Shown one piece after another: positions 34,201 through 43,570 of a DNA stretch of 64,000 nucleotides. Under the pieces are notes generated by a model. That model made no database searches, was not told where the DNA came from, and worked only from the letters and a program-made list of their open reading frames with translations. The stretch covers positions 645,001 to 709,000 of the forward strand of contig NC_041782.1 in assembly GCF_900090045.1 (NCBI RefSeq), given 5' to 3'. Position 1 is the first letter of the stretch. Each line of letters begins with the position of its first letter. This stretch comes from Plasmodium malariae. Its lineage: Eukaryota > Apicomplexa > Aconoidasida > Haemosporida > Plasmodiidae. The translations under genes were made by a program, and so were the position numbers.

Positions 34201-36526
34201 TTAATTTCCTCTTAGGGGGTCTACCTCTTCCTCTTTTTACCCCTTTATTACTATCATTTTTTAAAACTTCTTTTTTCGTTACTACATCGCACTCTCCCCC
34301 CACTCCTCCAATATTGTTATTCATAAGCAATATACTTCCACTTATGTTGTTCATGTTATTCATATTACTCATGTTATTCATATTGCTTATGCCACTCATG
34401 TTTATGCTGCTCATATTGTTCATGTTATTCATGTTGATCAAACTATTCATGTTATTCATACCACTTACACTATTCACATTGTTTACGCTATTCATGCTGG
34501 TGCCAATTCCACTGTAGTTCTCGTCGACATCGTTTTTTATCGCATCGTTTGGTAAGCCATCTACGGTTTTTCTACCATGCACATGAAACATGGGCTTACA
34601 TCTGGCTCCTGCTTTTTCTGCTTCTTGTCTAGCCTTTACAGCTAAAATTCTTGCTTGTTCGAATCCATACTGTTTAACGGAAAAATATCTTCTAATTTCT
34701 CTTGTGTTATCATTCCAAGCTGCTAGCCATTGTTGTTTTTTTGGATTAAATCGAACACCTGGTATTCTGGGTAGATACTCAGGATGTCCTTCTGTATTTG
34801 CTCTAGTCCAACTATTAATAACATCATTCTTTTTTATTCTTTCAAATTTTAAGCTGAAATTTTTACTATTCATATTGGTACTACTACTACTACCAGTACC
34901 ATTATTATTAGCATTATTATTCATACTGTTCTGCATGCTATTGCAATTATTACTATTACTGTTGATATTAATGTTACCACTAATATCATTACATTGTCTA
35001 TTATTTGTCATCATGCTACAGTCCAACATAGAATGGTCATCCATATCTGAATCGTATAATACTTTATCTTTCAAATAATCATCTTGGTAATCATAGTCAG
35101 AATCTTTATTATACGTCATATCTTCATCTAGTTTGCTTAAGTTCTTATTTGATTTCACTTCGTATTTCTTTAGATACGATATAACATTTTCTACTTCTGT
35201 GTTACTTAAGGAATCATTTTTTGAATTTATCATGTATTTCAAACAATTGGGGGAATCGTCCGTTAGTTTTGTTCTCATTAAACAGTCATAATAATCTTCA
35301 ACCATATTATCCTCCTGATCGCAGTAGCCGTAGCTGTTCATATGATTGTTATTAATTTGACTGCTATTCATATTATTACCATCCATATTGCATCCATCCA
35401 GGTTGTTTCCATCCAAGTTGCTTCCATCCATGTTACTGCTAGTGTTATTATAGCTACCGCTACAAACGTTTATGTTATCATTATTGGTAGTACTGCTATT
35501 ATTACCGCTATTATTATTTTTTGTATTCTCACTGCCATTATTGTTATTGTTACTATTATTGTTACTGTTACTGTTACTGTTACTGCTATTATTGTTATTG
35601 CTGTTATTACTGTTACTGCTATTATTGTTATTACTGCTATTATTATTATTACTATTATTCGTATTACTATTATTGTTATTACTATTATTGTTATTACTAT
35701 TATTATTATTACTATTATTATTATTACTATTATTATTATTATTATTACTATTATTAGTAGTAGTAGTATTATTACTATTATTGTTATTACTATTATTGTT
35801 ATTACTGTTATTACTGTTATCACCGCTATCACTATTGCTGTTTGTTGCATTCATATACATGCTACTTACCCCCCCTTTTATTGCCGACTGCGCACTTATG
35901 GCATTCGAGTTGAGTATATTTCCTTGTACAGAATTATTAGTATTATCATTTGTGTTCATATTTGTATTTGTTTTTATTTTTTTCTCATTCATCATATCTT
36001 CATAATCGTTATGTAATTCATAATAACTCATGTAATTATTTGAATTTTGCTGTGAGTCCGCAGCCCTTAGTATATTCAACTGCTGCTTCAAATAATCACA
36101 TACAGATATATTCCATGTTGATGGTAATTTATTATAACTTAGGCATGGACCAAACACAGCTATATAATTATGTAAATCTACTACTGTTACTGCACTTCTT
36201 AACCTATTTAAGTGATACATAAAAGATGCTTTTTCTTCTGTATTATTTGAATCCGCACACATATCTTTTAAGATTACTATCAATTGTTGTTTACATATTT
36301 CAACTAACGACGGTACATCTAATTTATCTTGATCATTAAAATTCATTGATATATCCATATCCTCCTTCTTTTCATAATTTATTTCCACCTCTGGTTCATT
36401 TATACCGGCTGAACTACCAATTAATAACTCACTCGCGTTTTCATTTCCATCGTCGTTCTTAATATTAATATCTTTTTCAGTTGCTAATGCTTCCATATTG
36501 CAATTTTCGCGTACATGTAGGTACAT
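31235..36526 (-). CDS. AP2-I: ApiAP2 transcription factor AP2-I
   Basis: Sequence-specific nuclear regulator of the plant-like AP2 family; AP2-I in P. falciparum activates invasion genes. Single exon, 1763 residues from 36526; a second in-frame ATG at 36496 (MEALATEKD) is an equally plausible start. Order of features: an ACDC-type helical domain near residues 72-155 (LVEICKQQLIVILKDMC..YNKLPSTWNISVCDYLKQQL); Asn/Ser repeats; AP2 domain 1 at about 570-650 (PGVRFNPKKQQWLAAW); an AT-hook at about 761 (KRGRGRPPKRK); AP2 domain 2 at about 812-865 (KGVSYNDRKGSWLAYW); AP2 domain 3 at about 1000-1065 (EGVRFDPYSYSWFAKY). The C-terminal 700 residues are Asn/Ser/Met/Asp-rich, with an NNNNS array and an LNDMND array. 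Three AP2 domains, the AT-hook and the following MIC60-eIF3D-HDA2 order support AP2-I. The 5' spacer is nearly 5 kb long. Confidence 0.93.
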   Translation of the reverse strand: MYLHVRENCNMEALATEKDINIKNDDGNENASELLIGSSAGINEPEVEINYEKKEDMDISMNFNDQDKLDVPSLVEICKQQLIVILKDMCADSNNTEEKASFMYHLNRLRSAVTVVDLHNYIAVFGPCLSYNKLPSTWNISVCDYLKQQLNILRAADSQQNSNNYMSYYELHNDYEDMMNEKKIKTNTNMNTNDNTNNSVQGNILNSNAISAQSAIKGGVSSMYMNATNSNSDSGDNSNNSNNNNSNNNNSNNTTTTNNSNNNNNNSNNNNSNNNNSNNNNSNNNNSNTNNSNNNNSSNNNNSSNSNNSNNNNSSNSNSNSNNNSNNNNNGSENTKNNNSGNNSSTTNNDNINVCSGSYNNTSSNMDGSNLDGNNLDGCNMDGNNMNSSQINNNHMNSYGYCDQEDNMVEDYYDCLMRTKLTDDSPNCLKYMINSKNDSLSNTEVENVISYLKKYEVKSNKNLSKLDEDMTYNKDSDYDYQDDYLKDKVLYDSDMDDHSMLDCSMMTNNRQCNDISGNININSNSNNCNSMQNSMNNNANNNGTGSSSSTNMNSKNFSLKFERIKKNDVINSWTRANTEGHPEYLPRIPGVRFNPKKQQWLAAWNDNTREIRRYFSVKQYGFEQARILAVKARQEAEKAGARCKPMFHVHGRKTVDGLPNDAIKNDVDENYSGIGTSMNSVNNVNSVSGMNNMNSLINMNNMNNMSSINMSGISNMNNMSNMNNMNNISGSILLMNNNIGGVGGECDVVTKKEVLKNDSNKGVKRGRGRPPKRKLSEDSQLSLDDMEQSLCRNSENIELLECMDSFDKDCTRPMKGVSYNDRKGSWLAYWSIGKNFQMRRFPIKKLGFEKAKELAIQCRLEAEQAGATTTENRTKRIRNLLTLSSDNTLDGLMENNSMEHDDNNNMHDSNTKGINGNMLISQMHSYNNYGVNNNNNNGNNNNSSNNGLSNSCNGNGIGNGKTPHSDGQESENDFSPTKRTRAPRGRRMESLTARASALTPVEGVRFDPYSYSWFAKYLENESSKEPKISKYLLKKWGFNKAHSLAVHTVKCAYKAVPFTDEELINIFNVDAKNLMNNQNSLINLGLKNSFVNTSSSIINGNNGIDNNAFSTNNYNNIHLNNNNNNTNNFMNTLSMMNNNNVVMSVTAGNNMDDVINSNMNSSYNINPLNNYKDSVNGINNIINSMNNHSGSDINKNIDVNNLNDEDTTIGNASNNNGSGSLMNIGTSNINSPNQIDMLSGYNFSNSNNDLISMNGNISTYNGMSVIPKGVNIINGSFSGGISSGAVSGCGCGSVSGNGSSKSGGNSGGNGSLSCNNVNSISVNNISGSVKGSISSIKNVSSNISGMSGFQNENNSNNSNNNNSNNNNSNNNNSNNNNSNNNNSNNNNSNNNNSNNNNSNNNSSNDYNFNVNENINGGTTDEGSANILKKNSLAENNIGSNSSSTNIISNSSDNFINMNDPILPHKNSGNMSTHVSSNNNASSISPVDNNNNNHIAPRMNDMSIINQTNEINFNSLESNYCISQNNTNASVNNAKNGVSANIINNMNDVNDMSDLNYMNDLNDMNDLNDMNDLNDMNDLNDMNDMNDMNDMNDMNDMNDMNDLNDMNDLNDMNDLNDMNDLNDMNDMNDMNDMNDMNDLNDLNDLNDMNDINNINNINNINNIDNSTSDNHDIVDNSGEHLLDKRNFLSIINEQGNLDNNNSNVENSRNLTYSNNSYGKNVNNNFSSYTNEHSTTSNLISTNQNELNDSSLYYMNVKPEIKTEH
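31540..31905 (-). repeat. Coding repeat NDMNDL in AP2-I
   Basis: About forty copies of a 9-bp unit (atcattcat / gtcgttcag in plus orientation) encode alternating Asn-Asp-Met and Asn-Asp-Leu triplets. A run of Asn-Asn-Ile triplets precedes it on the plus strand (31541-31582). Synonymous differences between copies are few. Confidence 0.92.
32310..32475 (-). repeat. Coding Asn-Asn-Asn-Asn-Ser repeat in AP2-I
   Basis: Eleven or so 15-bp copies (ttgttgttattacta/g) encode an NNNNS pentapeptide array. A second Asn/Ser array lies at 35465-35835 of the same gene. Confidence 0.9.
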
Positions 36527-36574
36527 ATACGTCTTTATATGTATAAATATATATATGTACGTTAGTACGTCTTA

Positions 36575-36619
<45 letters not shown>

Positions 36620-39600
36620 TATGTAGTGCATACGTCTTTATGTGTATAAATATATATGTATGATGTGAACGTATGTATGGATGTATTGCTTAGCCGTACC
36701 TCATATACATACATACACAACGTACAAACATATGCGTATACTTATAATCTATACGAAGTTACTTAAAAAACTATTTTGCACATTTCAAAAAATTCGAACT
36801 ATAAGCATTATCATGGAGGTATTAAAAAAAATAAAATAATAAGATAAAATAATAAAATAAAATAAAAAAAATAATAAAAAATAAAAAAATAAAAAAAATA
36901 AAAGGTATTATATACTGCTTGTTTAATAAACTTGTTCAATTTTGTATTGATAAAATATTCTCTACGCTATTTAAAAATATTGCTTCGTCTATATTAAAAG
37001 CTTTGAACACTTAACAAGTTAATATGCAAATTAGTGTTCACGCGCGCATGTGTATATATATATATATAAGTGCAGGTACATTCAGATATATATGCACCTG
37101 TTAAACATTATACATCAAATGAGTATATACCTCCGCAGATGTATAAGCACCGAAATGTACGACGTGCACATAGGGATATATACCAAACACATATATGAAT
37201 ATATATACATATATTTCATACGTATACATCCATACATAGATTAATATATACACATACGTGCATACATCCGTACGTACATCCGCTTGTCTGCATATTCATG
37301 TACATACCATATAAATTACCAATAAAAAATGAAAATACAAAAAAGTATGGTCCTTTTATAATTTCATCTCACGTAGTTAAACTTATATCTCTTACTAAGG
37401 CTCACATATTTTTATGATTTAATATATCTTACTAAATTACTAAATATATTACACATGCATATATTCATGTATACAAAATATATATAAATGTATGTATATA
37501 TATATGTATATATATATACATATACATACGGTAATAGTATAAACATACATGCAAGCACATATATATACAAGTATGCATAATAAATGGCACTTAAAACACT
37601 TAGTAATAATACATTTGTATATTAATTCTCAATAAATGCGCAAGTATGCAAGGGGTAATATAAAAATACAAAAATTTAAAAAGAAAAAACTAAAGAGGGT
37701 ATACACGTGTATATATATATTTATACATACATATATGCATATATAATCATGTACATATATACATATATGTATATATATTTGTGAAGCATTTATCTATGTT
37801 CAGGGTTTTAATCTTTTATCTTTTTATCTTTTTTTTATCTTTTTCTTATCCATTATCTTAAACTCAAACCTTTATTTCGTTTTATTGTTTTTTTTTTTTT
37901 TTTTTTTTATTTAATCTTCTCGTTTCAATTCTAAAAGTTCATATATATTTTTTTTGAGCACTTTTTTTTTTTTTTTTTTTTTTTTTACTTATTAGCTACT
38001 ATTGTTTTGTGGATAAAAGCAGAATTACGGAAAAGATAAAAAAAAAAAAAATAATAAATAAATAGATAAATAAATACATAAATAAATAAAATAAGTACAT
38101 AAATACGTAAATAAAATAAATAAGGGAAAAGAAAATAGAAGAATAAAATATATAATAATATAATAAAGGAAAAAATATAAAATAACTTAAAATAAAAAAA
38201 AAAAATTTCCTCAATTTAAAAAAATAGTGAAATATACAAAAAAAAAAAAAAATTTCTTTTACTTTTATAACATTCCAATATTTATTTTCATATTATAATA
38301 TACTGAAATATAATTCTTTCATAATTTTTTTTTTTTTTTTACATATATATACATGTATTATGTATATATTGTATTAATGCAGTATTCTCTTGTACTAAAT
38401 TATATCTATACTTAATTTTTACCATTTACGTTTTAACCTGAAATCCTCAAGTACATTTTAATATACTGCTTTGTTATATACATATGTATATAACAAAGCA
38501 GTATGTACATATATATATAAAATATGTATGTAATAAGTACGTATATATATAAAATATGAATGTAGTATGTATATATATAAAATATGTATGTAGTATGTAC
38601 GTATATATTATAATATGTATGTATATTTACACGTATGTAATATTATATATGTAATTTTTTTTTGCCTCATCTTGTTACATAAAAAATGGGTTCATTTGTG
38701 CACATACTATTATTTTATATATATTGTATGAAGTACATTTATTTCACAAATGTATATTATTTATAAATATATGCTAATAATGTATACACGTAAAAATATA
38801 TGTATATATCTATATGTACGTATATGTTATGTATAAATATATAATATTTTTATATACTCATGCACTTTTTTATTTATTTAGTAAAATGCACTCAACAATA
38901 AATCATCATGGCACAAAAACGTTTAAATATGTATGTACTCCTGCGTTTTGCACATAATTTATTTATATATAAAAAAAAAAAAAGCATAAACAATGAGAGT
39001 ACGTATATATATAAATATATATACATTAGATAAATGTATATAATATAAATTTACGTACGTGCTAAGAATGGAAGATGCATTCACGAAGATACAAGAAAAT
39101 TGTACTTAGGTTAAACATAAGCAGAAAAAATTATACGGGCTTATTTTTTATAATTATCAAGTGAACATAAATTTGTATGCATATACATGTTTTGTATATA
39201 TTATTATACATATATAATTATATGTATATAAATTTGTAAATATTATGTATATATACGTGTATGTATTATATATACGTATATATATAATATATTATTTATC
39301 ACATTTGTCATCAGTTAAATTTAATTTTACTTCGTCGTTAAGTTTTCATTTTAAAGTCAAAAATTAACAATAAAATAAAACTCATCTTTTTGTGGTATTT
39401 TTTGTACAATTTTTCTTATTTTTATTTTTCATTTATATTTATTATTACGTATATGTATACATATATATATATGTACATTTGTACGTATAAATAATGTATA
39501 ATTTACAAATAACTATATATTACAAATAAAGGATGTATAAATTACAAATAAATAATGTAAAAATTATGTGTAATAAATTTTTTATTATATTTTATATATA

Positions 39601-40813
39601 TATATATATATATTTATTCATATATATAAATTTTATAATATATAATTGAGTACATATATTTTTACATATATTGTTATATATTATATTTTGTGTGGGTGTT
39701 ATTCTGTAGCATGCAAAAAAAATCTTTTGTCGCCATGCACATTCAAAATTTTTTAGCTTTTAAAACTTACAATTTTATGATAATTAAAAAAAAAAAGAAA
39801 AAGAAAAAATAGGGTACACTGTGAATGAATTAAATATTTTAATACAGACATTGTTAACTCATAAATACATTTATATATTAAAAAGTGTACGTAGGTATGC
39901 ATATAATATATATATATATATACATATATATAAATTTGTACAAATAGATTAATTGTATTTCCCCCTTAACAAAAAAAAAAAAAAAAAAATTTAAATGAAA
40001 AGTTGTTATATTAGTATATATTTCTTCTTGTTATATTTTAAGGGAAAAAATAATAAAAAAAAGAAAAATAAAAGATTCAAAATTTAGTTTATTATTTTTT
40101 TTTTTAAGAGCAATTTTTTTTTTCCCTCATTTTATCTCTTTCATTCCTTAACACACAATAACTTAAAAATGGACATTTTTTCGCCGTCAATGTAAAAGTT
40201 AAATAATATATAGCTCTTTGAAATTATAACACTGAGTATTATATGTGTTTATATATATATCTGTACATGTACATTTAAATACATTTATTTCAAATCATTT
40301 GTTACCCTTTTAAAAGTACAGTTTAATATTTCTACCTTTCACGAAATTTGGCCTTTTTTTTCTTGTTATTTATTTATACACGTATTAAATTTTTTTTTTT
40401 TTTCTCTTTCTCTTTTCCTTTTAACTTCATTTGTGTCATTTAGTTGTTACTTATTTGTTTTTATGTTTTGCCTTACACAAGAGAGTGTTTTTTTTTATGC
40501 ATGAATTTTTGTCGTTTCTTGTTTCACCATGAAAATTATACAAATAAGGCATTTTTAGATGTACATACATAAACATGTACGTATACAAATATGGGAGTAC
40601 TACTTGTATAAATATATATATATATGTATATATTTGTGTATGTTCGTACACAAGTAACCCAGTATAGCAATCAAAAAATAAGTGCTTTTTAATTTTTTTT
40701 TTTTTTTTTATGCGTTTCTAAGTATTCATTTACAAGAGGTTACATTATTTTACTGTCATCTGTCTCAGCACAAAGCAGTTATTTTTTCAGTGTATAAGCA
40801 GGAATATTAATTC

Positions 40814-40847
<34 letters not shown>

Positions 40848-41258
40848 GAAATAAGCAAAAATTGTGAAATATGCTTAATATGAGTATTATACGAAAAAAC
40901 AACTGAACCATATGAAGTCCTCAGAACCAGAAATATCATATTATAACCTAAATACATATGCACACCATTTTTGCATTGTGCTGTTTCTGTATTATGTGCT
41001 AAATTATTGAAAAATTGAAGAGGATCATATTGTAGCATTGTAAGATATATGTACCTTTTGTTTCATTTATAATTAAGTCGGTCTTACGTCAATTTAAATA
41101 TCAAATTTAATTTTATTTTTAATTCCAATTTTATTTTTAGTGTTATTTTTAATTTTTTTCGCCGTTATTTTATGTTTCTGAAAAGCAAGTAATTCGCATA
41201 CTTATTTATTACATACATTTTATATGTAAATATATGCATACATGTACATGAATGATAT
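36527..41258. other. Long AT-rich spacer upstream of AP2-I
   Basis: About 4.7 kb with no gene on either strand. It is dominated by tatatgtac-type sequence and homopolymers (37890-37990 poly-T, 38040-38200 A-rich). It contains one GTGCAC at 37164-37169 and a perfect palindrome at 38463-38504. Expected to include the AP2-I promoter and 5' UTR. Confidence 0.65.
38463..38504. repeat. Perfect 42-bp palindrome
   Basis: Both arms of 21 bases match without mismatch and without a spacer. The arm reads TACTGCTTTGTTATATACAT after its first base, centred on CAT/ATG at 38483/38484. It includes a non-repetitive CTGCTTTGTTA part, so it is not simply a (TA)n by-product. Confidence 0.92.
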
Positions 41259-41772
41259 ATGGTTAAAAAGAGTGCATGCGTCAATGAGGAAATGGAAGAG
41301 AAAAACTACTCGTGTAAAAATTTTACGAAAGAGGGAAAACAGTTTCTTATAAGTAAAAATATGAACAACTTATTCATGTATTATAAGTGCTTTATCTCAT
41401 TTTTAGAGAATACGTGCATTTATGAGTATATATGGGTATTTATGCGAATTTATGTGTTTTATACATTTATATGTGTACATATGAGTATAAAATTTGTTAT
41501 ATATCAAAATGGAAACAAAGCGCACTTATTTGCCTGCACTCCTCCCGGGTTTTTGCCAAAAGCAATTACTATGTATTGTACACATATGTACCTACATATG
41601 CATACATATATATATTTATATATTGCGTATTTCTACGTTTATATGCTTATGTACCTTTCTTATTTTTTTAAAACTCATCATATATGAATATTTTACCTCC
41701 CCCCCCCCAAAGGTGTGCAAAAATAAAAACTATTACGTCATCTTTTGTTTGACCTATTATTTATTGCCATAG
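41259..41772 (+). CDS. Candidate small three-exon gene, function unknown
   Basis: Tentative. Exons 41259-41352, 41407-41435 and 41713-41772 have GT..AG boundaries and join in phase, giving 60 residues. The start is MVKKSACVNEEMEEKNYSCK, polar and charged; exon 2 adds NTCIYEYIW; exon 3 ends VCKNKNYYVIFCLTYYLLP, a short hydrophobic C-terminus that could be a tail anchor. The exon 3 acceptor follows a C/T run (tacctccccccccccaaag). Exon 1 composition looks coding; the rest is weaker. An extra exon may be hidden in 41500-41580. It could be chance. Confidence 0.28.
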
Positions 41773-42105
41773 TTGCAAGAAAAAAAAAAAAAAAAAATAA
41801 GTACGAAATATACAGCATGAAACATGAAGTGTAGAATATGCTTTACTTAATAAATTCTTTTGTATACCATAATAAGAAATAACCTTGCTTTTTTTTATAA
41901 CGTGCATATATTAATTAAAAAAATTAAGAATATCGCACATAATTTATATCGTAATATATTTCATTGAATGTATAATATATTTAATACTTTGATTAATTTA
42001 ATGCACACAAAATATGGTAGCAATACTCGCGTTGCGATTTAAGAAGACGTCTTAAATACGTATTTTTATTTCACTGTTTTGCATTATTAAACAGGAATAT
42101 ATAGG

Positions 42106-42140
<35 letters not shown>

Positions 42141-43528
42141 TTATATATGTATATTTATATTTATATATGTGTGTGTTTATATATGAACATAAGTATACAC
42201 AATTTTATTCACCATATTTATAAGTTTTTCTTGTTATTTTTTAATTTTTTTTTTTGCTATTAGCAGGAGTTTTCGCATGAGGCATAAAAATTGTAAAATT
42301 ATAATAGCGCAGATATTCATGTAATGGTTTTATTATATAACATAAAAACATTTACACATGTATAATTATATACATGTATATTTATACAATCGCATATTTA
42401 TATATTTACATATTTATACATATTAATACGCGCTTACATTAATTTATGTATTTGTATATGTAAACCTTTCAAATATTGCACTAGCTCCATTTTTATTCAC
42501 AAATGTAAGGAAAATAATTTTACATAAACTTTTTTTTGAGAAACAATTTCCATTTCACAAGTAAATAAAAACGAAAGTCATCGTTATATCTCAAGAGTTG
42601 CAAAAATTCGTATGATGCTGTTATTATTATGTCGTTGCAATACTATTACATCGTCCCTCTAGCTCAATTTTTTTCAATTTTTACTTCCATATGCACGTAT
42701 ATACGATGTATATGTATTAATAGGTATATAATGACACATATGTGTACATCATTATGTTAATTTCAGTTATACTACTCAATCAAATCGATCATAATAAATA
42801 GTAATAATGTGTAATAACTATTCGCAAATTTTCATTTGTTATGAAAATGTGAAACATGAAAATTTTGATTGTTCTACTTTTTTTTTTTTTTTTTTTTTTT
42901 GAGCAAAAATACACCTTTGTCATTTTCACTACATCATATTAGGAAAATAATTTAAAAGGGACAAAGCAATGAAAAAATTATTTTCGTGTTCCTCATGTAA
43001 TGTACATTATATATTCGTGTATACATATAAAGAGGAAAGTTGCTAATAGGTACTCATAGCTCCTTATAATTGCTTGTAGCTTATCATAATTAACATAATT
43101 CGTATCAGCCTTTTTTTTTGCTGCCTGCGTTTGGAAACAATTTCAAGATATAAATAATTGAAAAATGCCATATTTTAATTCGTACAACTTGATATGAGAT
43201 GAAAAAAAAAATATATATATACAAAAATAAACAAATACTAATACGAAATGAGATACGTGTTTTTGTTCCCCTCATTGATATTTGTAAAAAAAAAAAAATA
43301 GTAAGTTAACGAATATAACATTAGGCAAGAAAAATTGGTACTAATATTGGCAAACGGAGCATATGGCGAAAATTAGCGGTTTCATTACAACCTTTTCCCG
43401 TGTTCACTTTTATTTAACTATCAAAACTTATTACACAAAGGAAGATATAGCCATGTTAATGTTTTTTATAAAATAAAACAAAAAAAACAAAGCGTCACTT
43501 CATCTTTTGCATAAAAATGACAGGGGTC

Positions 43529-43560
<32 letters not shown>

Positions 43561-43570
43561 CCTAATTTCC
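41773..43570. other. Intergenic region (3' flank of MIC60)
   Basis: AT-rich spacer with a (TA)n region at 42100-42165 and homopolymers at 42882-42900 and 43530-43558. Nothing coding seen. Confidence 0.65.

Noticed and set aside
35342..36016. Long plus-strand open frames opposite AP2-I (Ile/Thr-, Leu- or Tyr/Cys-rich)
   Set aside because: They are antisense readings of the Asn/Ser repeats of AP2-I and carry no independent coding features.
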